A DNA stretch of 64,000 bases from NCBI RefSeq assembly GCF_016862215.1, contig NZ_BOMN01000086.1, positions 152,163 through 216,162 of the forward strand, written 5' to 3'. This document shows, piece by piece, positions 1-8,788 of this stretch. Positions within the stretch are counted from its first letter, which is position 1. Every line of letters starts with the position of its first letter. Under the pieces are notes generated by a model. That model was not told the DNA's origin. It did not search any database and saw nothing but the letters and a program-made list of their open reading frames with translations. The position numbers were made by a program, and so were the translations under genes. Source of the stretch: Winogradskya humida (GTDB lineage Bacteria > Actinomycetota > Actinomycetes > Mycobacteriales > Micromonosporaceae).

Positions 1-47
1 CCACATCGAACAGCAGGCCGAGTCTCAACCCTGAGTGATGCCGTCCG

Positions 48-498
48 ATGGTGCTGGCTGCCCATGCCTCCACACCTCTCCCGGATTCGCCCTGCCCGGG
101 CGGAGGGTCGTTGAGCTTCTCCCGCGACGGAGGTGCCCTGTATCCCACGGCTGGGCTCAAGAACACCTACGGCGTCTCCACGCCCGGCACCTACGAGATC
201 TCTCCGACAGCTTCGACCACCTTCTGCGACGCGGACTACACGGAATGCTTCGAGATCCCGCCCTACGCCAGCACAGTGGTGGCCAAGTGTCGGACCAGCG
301 CCGCGCTGCAGGTCACCCGAACCAGCGCCAAGAGTCGCTGGACGACCAAGCTGAGCGCCCAGGTCAAGCAGTACGACCGTTACGGGTCGGATCCGGCAAC
401 AGGCGTGGTGGTGAGGATCTATCGCGACGGCAAGCCCATCAAGGCTGCCGTCACGAACGCGGCCGGTGCCGTGAGCGCGACGATCGCCGACACGGCGG
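48..498 (+). pseudogene. Truncated secreted-protein remnant
   Basis: The frame opening at ATG 48 reads like a secreted beta-rich protein for about 150 codons. It has several cysteines (CDADYTECFE around residue 62) and ends in an Ig-like stretch (VVRIYRDGKPIKAAV). There is no signal peptide or ribosome binding site in front, and an in-frame stop lies at 36-38. Near 500 the natural-looking sequence stops abruptly and the frame becomes an Arg-rich shadow of the opposite VOC gene. I infer a gene that lost its N-terminus and whose C-terminus was cut off where the VOC gene ends. Another frame closes at 32-34 and could be the tail of a gene outside the window. The function is not recognised. Confidence 0.45.
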
Positions 499-891
499 TC
501 ACTCCAGGCGTGGGGCGACGAGTTCGGCTTCGTAGCCCCATTCGTCCTCGAGGTAGGCGGCGTAGGTGTTGGGGCCGCTGGCGTAGGGGTGGAGGTCGGC
601 GAAGAGGAGGGACCAGCCGTGGGCGGCCGACTCCTTGGTGAGGCGGTCGACCTCGTCGCGGGAGGGGACGCTGAAGGCCAGGTGGTTGAGGCCGGGGGCG
701 AGGCGGTCGTGGGTGGTGCCGGTGAGGGCGCGGGACTGTTCCATGACGAGGTAGACCGTGCCGTCGCGCCAGGAGAGGCCGTTTTCCCATTTTTGGAAGG
801 GCCGCCAGCCCAGCTCGGTCATGAGCCAGCCCCAGGGGCCGAGGGAGCCGGCGAGGTCCGGCACCCACAGCTCGACGTGGTGCAGGCTCAC
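499..891 (-). CDS. VOC (glyoxalase/bleomycin-resistance fold) family protein
   Basis: This is a small protein of 130 residues with one vicinal-oxygen-chelate module pair. HHVELWVPDL begins the first beta-alpha-beta unit, LNHLAFSVPS the second, and GYEAELVAP carries a typical C-terminal Glu. These His and Glu positions fit metal ligands of the fold; the substrate is unknown. The start chosen is GTG at 889-891, which overlaps the TGA of the upstream adenosyltransferase by four bases (GTGA) and implies translational coupling. An ATG at 915 would lie inside that gene. The partner gene suggests co-expression with cobalamin metabolism, but no functional link is visible. Confidence 0.85.
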   Translation of the reverse strand: MSLHHVELWVPDLAGSLGPWGWLMTELGWRPFQKWENGLSWRDGTVYLVMEQSRALTGTTHDRLAPGLNHLAFSVPSRDEVDRLTKESAAHGWSLLFADLHPYASGPNTYAAYLEDEWGYEAELVAPRLE

Positions 892-1466
892 GACGCCTGG
901 CCGCCCGGGATCCACTTCACGTCGCCCTGGGAGCCGTTGGCGGCTCGGGCGAGGATGAACAGGAGGTCGGAGAGGCGGTTGAGGTACTTTGCCGGCAAGG
1001 CGGGCGTACGCGACGGGTCCGCCTCTTGAAGTGACCAGGCGGCCCGCTCAGCGCGACGCGCCACGGTGCGGGCGACGTGCAGCAGGGCCGCGCCGGGGGT
1101 GCCGCCGGGCAGGACGAAGGAGTCCAGGGCCGGGAGCTGGTCGTTGTATTCGTCGCACCAGCCTTCGAGGCGCGTCACGTAGGACTCCTTGATGCGCAGC
1201 GGGGGGTACGCCGGGTTGTCCGACAGGGGGTTGCACAGGTCGGCGCCCACGTCGAAGAGGTCGTTCTGGATCGCGGTGAGGATGCTGCGGATGTCCGGGG
1301 GCAGGTTGCCGAGGGCGAGGGCGACACCGAGGGCGGCGTTGCATTCGTCGACGTCGGCGTACGCGACGATTCTGGGGTCGGTCTTGGCTGCCACCTCGTT
1401 GTTGCCCAGGCGGGTGGTGCCGGCGTCGCCGGTGCGGGTGTAAATGCGGGTGAGATGCACGGCCAT
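888..1466 (-). CDS. Cob(I)yrinic acid a,c-diamide adenosyltransferase, PduO type
   Basis: This protein of 192 residues transfers the adenosyl group of ATP to cob(I)alamin, making the cofactor used by B12 mutases. The N-terminal ATP loop TRTGDAGTTRLG lies at about residues 10-21. The C-terminal helices carry the family motif RRAER and NRLSDLLFILAR. Length matches bacterial PduO/MMAB enzymes. ATG at 1466 is used because the region upstream overlaps the divergent murA leader. It is the first gene of a two-gene operon with the VOC protein. Plausible clients in this window are the isobutyryl-CoA mutase and MeaB genes. Confidence 0.95.
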   Translation of the reverse strand: MAVHLTRIYTRTGDAGTTRLGNNEVAAKTDPRIVAYADVDECNAALGVALALGNLPPDIRSILTAIQNDLFDVGADLCNPLSDNPAYPPLRIKESYVTRLEGWCDEYNDQLPALDSFVLPGGTPGAALLHVARTVARRAERAAWSLQEADPSRTPALPAKYLNRLSDLLFILARAANGSQGDVKWIPGGQAS

Positions 1467-1505
1467 GGCACCCACCCTACGGAGGCGGACCGCGGGCGCG
1501 CCCCA

Positions 1506-1511
1506 TACGAT
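1506..1511 (+). promoter_or_regulatory. Putative -10 element of murA (leaderless)
   Basis: TACGAT lies seven bases before GTG 1519. No purine-rich ribosome binding site is present, so transcription would start at or next to the start codon. Confidence 0.5.
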
Positions 1512-1518
1512 TGCGCGC

Positions 1519-2796
1519 GTGGATGTGATCAGGGTCAAGGGTGGCGCACGTCTCTCCGGTGATGTCAGCGTCGGTGGCGCCAAGAACTCCGCATTGAAGC
1601 TGATGGCGGTCGCGTTGCTCGCCGAGGGGCGCAGCGTGATCGCCAATGTGCCGCGGATCACCGATATCGCGATCATGGGTGAGGTGCTGCGGCGGCTGGG
1701 TTGCGAGGTCAGTTTCGCCGATGGTGAGGTCACCATCGACGTGCCGGCCGAGCCCGGTGCCGAGGCCGACTATGACCTGGTGCGGCGGCTGCGGGCGTCG
1801 ATCTGCGTGCTGGGGCCGCTGCTGGCCCGCCGCGGGTACACCCGGGTGGCGCTGCCGGGCGGTGACATGATCGGTTCGCGTGGGCTGGACATGCACGTGT
1901 CGGGGCTGGCGCGGCTGGGTGCGGAGATCTCCAACGAGCACGGGTTCGTCATCGCGTCGGCACCCGCGGGGCTGCGGGGCAGCAAGATCTGGCTCGATTT
2001 CCCGAGCGTGGGCGCGACCGAGAACATCCTGATGGCCGCGGTGCTGGCCAAGGGGATCACCGAGATCGACAACGCGGCCCGCGAGCCGGAGATCGTCGAC
2101 ATCTGCGAGATGCTCATCGACATGGGCGCCCGAATCGAGGGCGCGGGCACGTCGACGCTGACCATCGAGGGTGTCGAGGGGCTCAAGCCGGTGCGGCACA
2201 CCACGGTCGGGGACCGGATCGTCGGCGGCACCTGGGCGTACGCCTCGGCGATGACCCGTGGCGACGTGACCGTCCACGGCGTTCGCCCCGAGTATCTTTC
2301 GATCGCCCTGGACAAGCTGGTCTCGGCGGGCGGCGTGGTCGAGCCCGGCGACAACCAGTTCCGGGTGCGGATGGACGACCGTCCCAAGGCCGTCGACATC
2401 GTGACGCTGCCCTACCCGGGTTTCGCCACGGACCTGCTGCCGATGGCGCTGGGGCTGGCGGCGGTGAGCAAGGGCACGTCGCTGATCACCGAGAACATCT
2501 TCGACGGCCGGTTCATGTTCGTGAACGAGATGGTGCGGCTCGGCGCTGACATCCGTACCGATGGGCATCATGCCGTGACGAACGGCCGGGAGCGACTCTC
2601 CGGTGCTCCCGTGCGGGCGACGGACATCCGCGCGGGTGCCGGCCTGGTCATCGCGGGGCTGTGCGCCGACGGGATCACCGAGGTCGGCGAGGTCCACCAC
2701 ATCGACCGCGGCTATCCGGACTTCGTCTCCGACCTGGCCAACCTCGGCGTGGACGTGGAGCGCGCGGACGTTCCCGAGCCGACGTACGACTTCTAG
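1519..2796 (+). CDS. murA: UDP-N-acetylglucosamine 1-carboxyvinyltransferase (MurA)
   Basis: MurA adds enolpyruvate from PEP to UDP-GlcNAc, the first committed step of cytosolic peptidoglycan precursor synthesis. The protein has 425 residues, the usual length, with the PEP/UDP-binding GAKNSALK near the N-terminus and the active loop LPGGDMIGSRGLDMH at about 112-126. The residue matching the E. coli catalytic Cys115 is Asp116, as in mycobacterial MurA, so fosfomycin could not alkylate it. GTG 1519 is chosen because homologues begin MDVIRV, and a TANNNT box sits seven bases upstream. Upstream in-frame ATG codons would overlap the divergent adenosyltransferase start. Its stop overlaps the convergent gene's stop by four bases. 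Confidence 0.97.
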   Translation: MDVIRVKGGARLSGDVSVGGAKNSALKLMAVALLAEGRSVIANVPRITDIAIMGEVLRRLGCEVSFADGEVTIDVPAEPGAEADYDLVRRLRASICVLGPLLARRGYTRVALPGGDMIGSRGLDMHVSGLARLGAEISNEHGFVIASAPAGLRGSKIWLDFPSVGATENILMAAVLAKGITEIDNAAREPEIVDICEMLIDMGARIEGAGTSTLTIEGVEGLKPVRHTTVGDRIVGGTWAYASAMTRGDVTVHGVRPEYLSIALDKLVSAGGVVEPGDNQFRVRMDDRPKAVDIVTLPYPGFATDLLPMALGLAAVSKGTSLITENIFDGRFMFVNEMVRLGADIRTDGHHAVTNGRERLSGAPVRATDIRAGAGLVIAGLCADGITEVGEVHHIDRGYPDFVSDLANLGVDVERADVPEPTYDF

Positions 2797-3140
2797 AGGA
2801 CCAGTCTCCTGGCTTCCTCGACTTCCTCCGGGAAGACGAGGACCAGGACGCGCCCGTCTGGACGTACGGCCGATGTGGAGCGGATCCCGGCCGTCGCGAG
2901 CACGCCTTTGATCTCGTCGGCCAGGTCGGGGTCGTCGGTGGCCGCAGCCGGGCAGAGCAGGCCGAAGTCGTCGCCGTGGTCGTTGAAGATGGCCAGGCCG
3001 TCGTAGAGGTCGCGGAGCGGGTCCTCGCGGGTCTCCTCATGCCATTGCAGGCCCATCCGCCAGAAGATGGCGCCGAGAAAGCCGACCAGCGAGACAGCTA
3101 TGAAGGGCCCGAGGAGGTACCAGCCGTCGCTTGGTGGCAT
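2793..3140 (-). CDS. Small single-pass membrane protein, hypothetical
   Basis: This 115-residue protein starts at MPPSDGWYLL and has one N-terminal membrane helix (LLGPFIAVSLVGFLGAIFW). The soluble domain that follows ends in a VLVLVFPEE strand and an EARRLVL tail. ATG 3140 is favoured because it places the helix at the N-terminus; a longer frame to 3245 looks like non-coding leader. The topology suggests a short extracytoplasmic end and a cytoplasmic domain. I do not recognise the family. Its stop overlaps the murA stop within a TCTAGA palindrome. Confidence 0.75.
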   Translation of the reverse strand: MPPSDGWYLLGPFIAVSLVGFLGAIFWRMGLQWHEETREDPLRDLYDGLAIFNDHGDDFGLLCPAAATDDPDLADEIKGVLATAGIRSTSAVRPDGRVLVLVFPEEVEEARRLVL

Positions 3141-3269
3141 GGGCACAGTCTGGCACCGGCGAATCGGCATTTCAGGAGAATTGCCCCGATAGAGGTCCTG
3201 AATCGTCGTTAAGCAGAAGCCGTTAGGCTGAGACTGACGACACACTTACGGCGCTGAGGAGTGACACAC

Positions 3270-4118
3270 ATGGCGGGTCGGCTCGCGGTCATCGGCTCGG
3301 GTCTGATGGGTTCCGGAATCGCCCAGGTGGCGGCGCAGTCCGGATGGCAGGTCACCATGCGCGACCTCGACGAGGCCTCGCTGGCCCGCGGGCTCGCTGC
3401 GATCAAGGATTCGCTCGGGCGCTTCGCCGCCAAGGGGAAGATCTCGCAGGAGGACGCCGACGCCGCGATCGGCCGGATCACGACCACCACCGAGCTGGAG
3501 GCGGCCGCCGACGCCGACGTGGTGGTCGAGGCGATCTTCGAGAAGATCGAGGCGAAGCACGAGGTCTTCCGGGCACTCGACAAGATCTGCAAGCCGGGTG
3601 CGGTGCTCGGCAGCAACACCTCCGCGATCCCGATCACCGCGATCGCCGCGGTCACCGAGCGCCCCGAGTCGGTGGTCGGCATCCACTTCTTCTCGCCGGT
3701 GCCGATGATGAAGCTGGTCGAGCTGGTCCGGGGCTATCAGACCTCGGACGAGACGCTGGCCTCCGCGCGGTCGTTCGCCGAGGAGGTCGGCAAGACCTGC
3801 GTCGAGGTGAAGCGGGACGTCGCGGGTTTCGTCTCCAACCGGCTCTTCTCCGCGCTGCTGGTCGAGGCGATCCAGCTGGTCGAGTCGGGCGTGGTCAGCG
3901 CCGCCGACCTGGACACGGTGATGAAGCTCGGCTTCGGGCACGCGATGGGCCCGCTGGCCACGGTCGACCTGACCGGTCTCGACGTGATGCTGAACGCCGC
4001 CGGCAACATCTACCGCGACACCGCCGACGAGAAGTTCTTCCCGCCGGAGCTGCTCCAGCGCATGGTCACGGCCGGCGACCTGGGCCGCAAGACGGGCAAG
4101 GGGTTCTACACGTACTAG
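3270..4118 (+). CDS. hbd: 3-hydroxybutyryl-CoA dehydrogenase
   Basis: The enzyme interconverts acetoacetyl-CoA or 3-oxoacyl-CoA and the (S)-3-hydroxyacyl-CoA using NAD(P)H. The 282 residues show the Rossmann motif GSGLMGSGIAQ at about 8-18, the catalytic His in GIHFFSPVPM followed by the SN-containing helix, and the family C-terminus GKGFYTY. ATG 3270 is chosen over GTG 3261 because GAGGAG ends eight bases before it. The gene stands alone. Likely roles are butyrate/polyhydroxyalkanoate metabolism or beta-oxidation, in line with the thiolase and enoyl-CoA hydratase genes elsewhere in the window. Confidence 0.95.
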   Translation: MAGRLAVIGSGLMGSGIAQVAAQSGWQVTMRDLDEASLARGLAAIKDSLGRFAAKGKISQEDADAAIGRITTTTELEAAADADVVVEAIFEKIEAKHEVFRALDKICKPGAVLGSNTSAIPITAIAAVTERPESVVGIHFFSPVPMMKLVELVRGYQTSDETLASARSFAEEVGKTCVEVKRDVAGFVSNRLFSALLVEAIQLVESGVVSAADLDTVMKLGFGHAMGPLATVDLTGLDVMLNAAGNIYRDTADEKFFPPELLQRMVTAGDLGRKTGKGFYTY

Positions 4119-4120
4119 GA

Positions 4121-4166
4121 GACGTCGCGAAGGTCATTGCGAGGACGTCGCGAAGGTCAGTGCGAG
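4121..4166. repeat. 23-bp tandem duplication at a gene 3' end
   Basis: Copies at 4121-4143 and 4144-4166 differ at one base. The outer copy holds the TGA of the minus-strand membrane protein gene (4134-4136). The inner copy encodes its last residues in another register, so the duplication set the present C-terminus. Confidence 0.8.
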
Positions 4167-4853
4167 GACGGTCGCGGCCAGCATCCCGCCGAGCAGGGTC
4201 AGCCCGACCCCGCCGAGGTCGAGCCGGGAGTGCAGCCGGTGGTGGGCGTAGAGCGCCGCCACCGGCAGGCCCGCCGAGGGAGCGACGAGGAAGGCCAGCC
4301 AGCCCAGCAGCTGGACGACGACAACGCCGGGCACGTCCCTGCGGCCGAACGTCACCAGGCCGGCCGCGATCAGCGCGGTCAGCCCCGCGACCAGCGCGCC
4401 TGCCAGCGGCAGCAGCGCGAGCGTCCAGCGCGGCATGCGATGGCGTTCGCGGGGCCGCGCGGTGACCTCGATCCGCTGGGCGGCGCTGGCGAGCAGGGTC
4501 CGGGCCGAGCGGCGCTGGGCAGGTGCGGGCCCCTGGGTGAGGGCGGGCCGCGGCAACGCCTCGACCGGTGCCGGTTCCGGCAGCTCGCCCAGGGCCCGGG
4601 TGCGGACCCCGGCGCGCAACTGGGCCCAGAGCCGGTCCGCCTCACGGTCCACATCCAGCACCTGGGAAGCGGCCGCGCCCGCCCAGCGTTCCGCGGCGGC
4701 CGCGTCGCTCTCGGCCCGTGCCAGCTCACCGGCTGCCTGCGCGGCGCTGGTCTGGTACGCCTGCTCGGCGTTGTCCAGCTCGGTCGAGCGCCGTTTCGCC
4801 ACGTCGCCGAGTGCGGTCATCATCTGCTGGTAGTCGCGGTCACGTGTGGTCAC
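4134..4853 (-). CDS. Coiled-coil membrane protein paired with FtsK-like ATPase
   Basis: This 239-residue protein has an Ala/Glu-rich coiled coil over about residues 10-85 (QTSAAQAAGELARAESDAA), a Pro/Arg linker, then three or four hydrophobic helices from about 140 to the end (ALLPLAGALVAGLTALIAAG and similar). The start overlaps the 3' end of the upstream ATPase by 14 bases, so the two are translationally coupled. Both proteins begin with a coiled coil, which suggests a complex with this one as membrane anchor; that is inference. The last residues derive from a 23-bp duplication. No named family is recognised. Confidence 0.85.
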   Translation of the reverse strand: MTTRDRDYQQMMTALGDVAKRRSTELDNAEQAYQTSAAQAAGELARAESDAAAAERWAGAAASQVLDVDREADRLWAQLRAGVRTRALGELPEPAPVEALPRPALTQGPAPAQRRSARTLLASAAQRIEVTARPRERHRMPRWTLALLPLAGALVAGLTALIAAGLVTFGRRDVPGVVVVQLLGWLAFLVAPSAGLPVAALYAHHRLHSRLDLGGVGLTLLGGMLAATVLALTFATSSQ

Positions 4854-7356
4854 TGTTCACCTCGTACGGGATGATCACTTCCGGGGTCCGGTGCACCGAG
4901 CGGTCGAAGAACAGGGCGCGGCGCCGGCGTGGATGCCATTCCGGGCCGCCGGGCTGCGGGTAGAGCGGGCTCAGGTCGGCGCCCTGCACGTCCAGGGCCA
5001 CCCAGGCGCCGAGGTGAGCGGTCAGGCCGTCGTGCAGCTGTGCCACCGAGCGCCACCAGCCCAGGACATGCATCCGCTGCTCGGGTCCGTCGGCCAGCAG
5101 GGCCCGTAGCCGCTCGCGCTGGGCCCGGCCGGCCTTATCCAGCCCGTACCCGATCAGGTAGTGGGGGATGTCGCCCGCTTCGGGGATCACGCCGAGATCA
5201 CTGGTGACGGCCTGGGGGAGTTCGGCCATCAGCCGGGCGGCGGCCTGCTCGGCGTCCGGGTCCAGGCAGAAGATGCTGAACCGCGCCGGGCCCTGCGCGG
5301 CGAGGGAGAGTGCCGCGGCGGCGAGCACGTCGCAGGCTTCATCGGTACGCGTACCGAGCACCGCCAGATTGCGCCCCGGCATCCGACCCAGCCGCAGCCG
5401 CGCCGGCCGGGCCGCGACGTCGATCCGCTCGCCCAGCACGGCGCCGGGGGAGGATCCGACGTCGTCCGGCAGCCGCCCGCTCGGCCTGTACACGTCCGGG
5501 AGCCGCGGCACGACCTCGCCGTCGAACAGCCGTGGCGCGTCGCAGTTCTCATCCCGGCGCAGCCACAGCTTGCGTTGCAGGCTGCGCCACGCCGTCCGGT
5601 CGCTCGCGTCGGGCACCCGGACGACGCCATTGTCGGTCGCCGCGTGGAAGCGGGGGATGACCTCCGCTGCCAGGTTGCCCTCGGCCAGGACGCCCTGCGC
5701 CTTCGGCAGCGCGATCCGCAGCGGGAACCCGTCGATGTCCCCGCCGTCCCGCGCCGCGACGATCAGATGGATCCCCTGCGTGTGCCCACGTCGTGCCAGG
5801 TCTTTCACCAGTAGCAGCACCTCGGCGTCCGCCGACAGCGGGACGTCGTCGAGGACGGCGACGATCCGCGGCCAGTGCCCGTGCGGATCCGCCTCGCGCA
5901 GCTCCGCCGGCGTCGACGCCTCGTGCCGCTTCGCCGCCTGGGCGCGGGTACGCAGCTCCTCGCCGAGGTGCCGCAGCAGCGCCAGGACGAACTCGCGGTC
6001 ATTGTCGACATTGATGCCGGCCAGCCGTACCTGGGGCAGCCAGCTGGGGTCGCGCGGGCCCGGCGTGACCTGGGCGAACGACGGTCCCAACAGGTAGAGG
6101 GCGAGTTCGCCGGGGCCGTATCGGGCGGCTAGCGAGCCGATCCACGCGTAGAGCACGTTCGTCTTGCCGGAGCCGGCGGGGCCGCCGATGAACGCGTGCG
6201 GCGTGTCGTCGCCGAGCGCCAACGGGACCGTCGAGCCGTCCGTGCTGTCGCCGAGGGGCGCGGTCAGGCGTTGTGCGGACGATTCGGCCCAGAACGTGCC
6301 GGGTTCGAGGTCCGCGAGGCGCGCGGGCGGTGGCCCGGCGAGCAGTCGCTCCACGGTGGCCCGGCAGAACCCGGCGATGCGGTCGGTCGGGGGCGGGCTG
6401 TCGAGGGTGACTTCCAGGTCTCCGGTGGTGTCGCAGGCCGCGATGCCGTCGCGCGCCGAGACGCGCTCCACCGTCGGGTGCGGGGCCAGTTCCAAACCTC
6501 TGACCATCACATGTACGCCGCAAGCCACGCCCGTCCGCACGATCCGTTCGAGTTGCGCCCGCTGGGAATCGCTGAGTTCGGCGGCGCTGCGGGCGTCGAG
6601 CAGCAGCACGACCACCCGCCACGGTTCGGGGCGCGAGCCGGGGGTCGCGGCGGTGAGTTCGGCGAGGGAGGCGTACCCGCCGGCCAGCACGCTCTCGTTC
6701 ACCCGGCAGATGTGCTCGACCAGCTCGTCCAGGGCGGCACCGAGCCCGCCGGGGCTGATGAGCCGCAGCAGCCCGCCGTTGCCCAGCGGCGCGAACCCGG
6801 CGAGGGTGCCACCGAGATTCTCCGGGTCGTAGATGCTGACGTGCACGTCGCCGGGCCGGGTGGTGCCCAGCGCTCGCAGCAGCACGCCGGAGAGCACTCC
6901 GTCGGCGTCGGGCTGCGCGCCGAGGACGTTCAGGTGCGCGTGGTCGAGGAACGGGACGAGGGCGGGCAGTCTGGTCCGCTCCTCGCCGATCTCGTACGCG
7001 ACGGTCCCGATCCGCAGCATCCCGGGCCGGCCGACCCGATCGGGCTCGGTCGGGGTCCAGTAACGCCACGCTGTCCCCGCGGCGCCCGGTGCGGAGAGGG
7101 CGGCCAGCTGCGCCACCTTGCGGCTCAGCGTGGTGGCTTCGGTGGTGCTGCGGTGCAGGATGTCCTGCCGGGCAGCCTCCCGGGCCTCGGTGAGCTGGGC
7201 GAGGCAGGTCGCGTACGCCTCCCGGATCAGCTTCTTGCGCCGCTGGGCCTCGTCGCGGGCCGATTCGGCGGCGGCGAGAACGGCCCGTGCGGTGCCCCGG
7301 GCCTCGGCGAGCTCCTGCCGGACCACGGCGACGAGCGCGGTGCGGTGGCTACCCAC
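4840..7356 (-). CDS. FtsK/SpoIIIE-type P-loop ATPase with N-terminal coiled coil
   Basis: This protein has 838 residues. Residues 1-90 form a charged coiled coil. A first domain (about 110-330) binds no obvious nucleotide. The FtsK/HerA core follows, with Walker A GGPAGSGKTN near residue 390, Walker B IVAVLDDVP near 490 and the RGHTQGIHLIVAAR strand near 515. A second, P-loop-less ATPase-like half (from LRLGRMPGRNLAVLGT) follows. There are no transmembrane helices and no FtsK gamma domain, unlike divisome FtsK, so chromosome-dimer translocation is unlikely. Other options are a DNA or protein pump anchored by the coupled membrane gene, or an EccC-like motor. The start is GTG 7356. Confidence 0.85.
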   Translation of the reverse strand: MGSHRTALVAVVRQELAEARGTARAVLAAAESARDEAQRRKKLIREAYATCLAQLTEAREAARQDILHRSTTEATTLSRKVAQLAALSAPGAAGTAWRYWTPTEPDRVGRPGMLRIGTVAYEIGEERTRLPALVPFLDHAHLNVLGAQPDADGVLSGVLLRALGTTRPGDVHVSIYDPENLGGTLAGFAPLGNGGLLRLISPGGLGAALDELVEHICRVNESVLAGGYASLAELTAATPGSRPEPWRVVVLLLDARSAAELSDSQRAQLERIVRTGVACGVHVMVRGLELAPHPTVERVSARDGIAACDTTGDLEVTLDSPPPTDRIAGFCRATVERLLAGPPPARLADLEPGTFWAESSAQRLTAPLGDSTDGSTVPLALGDDTPHAFIGGPAGSGKTNVLYAWIGSLAARYGPGELALYLLGPSFAQVTPGPRDPSWLPQVRLAGINVDNDREFVLALLRHLGEELRTRAQAAKRHEASTPAELREADPHGHWPRIVAVLDDVPLSADAEVLLLVKDLARRGHTQGIHLIVAARDGGDIDGFPLRIALPKAQGVLAEGNLAAEVIPRFHAATDNGVVRVPDASDRTAWRSLQRKLWLRRDENCDAPRLFDGEVVPRLPDVYRPSGRLPDDVGSSPGAVLGERIDVAARPARLRLGRMPGRNLAVLGTRTDEACDVLAAAALSLAAQGPARFSIFCLDPDAEQAAARLMAELPQAVTSDLGVIPEAGDIPHYLIGYGLDKAGRAQRERLRALLADGPEQRMHVLGWWRSVAQLHDGLTAHLGAWVALDVQGADLSPLYPQPGGPEWHPRRRRALFFDRSVHRTPEVIIPYEVNSDHT

Positions 7357-7402
7357 TCAGTCAACCCCCCGGTGTACGGCACGTGAGGGGATTTTAACCG
7401 TT

Positions 7403-8788
7403 TTAGAGTATTTGCCGACCGTTTGTACCGCGTGTCGCTTCGGTCAACGGCTCCGAGCGGGTGAGCCAGCGCGGGTCCGTGCTCAGCAGCTCCTGCCACA
7501 ACCGCGCCGAGATCAGCTCGGCACCCTGGACCTTCCACTGATCGAGGGACTCCCGCCGCACATGCCGGCGGAACCAGTCGATGATCCGCCGCCCGTCCAG
7601 ATCCATGCCGTCGGTCTGCGGGACGCGCTCGTACGGCCGCACGCCCAGCACACTGCAGTAGTGCAGCGCGTTGTAGAACCGCCACTCCTCCGAGGTCCCC
7701 GAGACGCCGGCCGGTTTGAGCCGCTCCACCTGCTCGCTCAGCACCGCGCGCAACTCGGCCGCCCGGATCAGCGGCTGATCGGTCAGCCCCGGATCCCGCG
7801 CCTGCAGCCGCCGGTCCACCGTGGGCAGATCAACGAGCGGGTTACGCAGCAGCCGCCCCAGATCGCCGTAGTCCTCCAGCGCGCGCAGCGTCAACCGGCG
7901 GAACTCCGGCTCGTCCATCGCGATCATCCGATGCCGCTCCCGCCGCCGGGGCAGCGCGTCGGCGGCCAGCAGCAGCGCGGCCCGATCCCGGCGCAGCCGC
8001 CCGTTCTGCAGGAACGCGAGCCGGTCCAGCAACGCCCGCAGTGGCGCGGCGGCCCCCACCGCGCTCAGCACCACCCCCACCAGCACGAACTGGAGCACGA
8101 TCACCGCGGTCAGCCCCGGCGTCGCGAGCATGGTCACGGCGGCCGGCCCGCCACACAGCAGCACGGCCACCACCGCCGCGACGAGCGAGCGGCGCAGATC
8201 GGGCAGCAGCCGCTCACCGGCCTCGACGGCGTCCTGCACGGCCACCAGGAAGCCGAGCAGCGCCAGGTCGACACCCATCGTGGCGAGCACCAGCTCCGGA
8301 GCGCCGAGATCGATCGGGGCGAGCACGACCACGAGGCCCACGACGTAGAGCGCTGCCGCGGCGAGCAGGGCGGTGGGCAGGTGCTTCGGGCGTACCCTCT
8401 CGCGGTATCTCAGCAGTAGGGCCAGCCCACCGGCGAGCGGAGCCAGCGCGATCAGCTTGCCCACCCCCGGCAGCAGCACCGCCGGCGCCAGGAAGATCAC
8501 CAGGCTCCCCGCCCAGCCCCGCTCGGCCACCCGCCGCTCCGGCGCCTCCTGCGGCAGCAGTGAGGTCGCCGCCCCGGCCCAGAGCAGGGCCGGGACACAG
8601 AACAAGAGCTCCGAGACCGAGGACCCCGGCGAGATCATCCAAGCCACAATCCCTGTTCCGTACGCCCAGAGCGCACCCGCCGCCCGCCACAGCACCGCCC
8701 TCCCCGGATCCCGCCCGACCAGGTAAGCGCCGAGCCACCAGGCCAGGGCGAACGCGGGAACTGCGACGGCGGCCACCGGCTGAGTCAA
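7403..8788 (-). CDS. Multi-pass membrane protein with cytoplasmic C-terminal domain
   Basis: This 461-residue protein has about eight hydrophobic helices up to residue 255, then a charged cytoplasmic region. The C-terminal domain is rich in Trp, Tyr and His (EEWRFYNALHYCSVLGVRPY near 385, then DWFRRHVRRESLDQW). TTG 8788 overlaps the TGA of the upstream DUF4126-like gene (TTGA), indicating coupling. The FtsK-like gene starts 47 bases downstream on the same strand, so all four genes probably form one transcript. No enzymatic motif is seen; a sensor or transporter role is possible but unproven. Confidence 0.8.
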   Translation of the reverse strand: MTQPVAAVAVPAFALAWWLGAYLVGRDPGRAVLWRAAGALWAYGTGIVAWMISPGSSVSELLFCVPALLWAGAATSLLPQEAPERRVAERGWAGSLVIFLAPAVLLPGVGKLIALAPLAGGLALLLRYRERVRPKHLPTALLAAAALYVVGLVVVLAPIDLGAPELVLATMGVDLALLGFLVAVQDAVEAGERLLPDLRRSLVAAVVAVLLCGGPAAVTMLATPGLTAVIVLQFVLVGVVLSAVGAAAPLRALLDRLAFLQNGRLRRDRAALLLAADALPRRRERHRMIAMDEPEFRRLTLRALEDYGDLGRLLRNPLVDLPTVDRRLQARDPGLTDQPLIRAAELRAVLSEQVERLKPAGVSGTSEEWRFYNALHYCSVLGVRPYERVPQTDGMDLDGRRIIDWFRRHVRRESLDQWKVQGAELISARLWQELLSTDPRWLTRSEPLTEATRGTNGRQIL

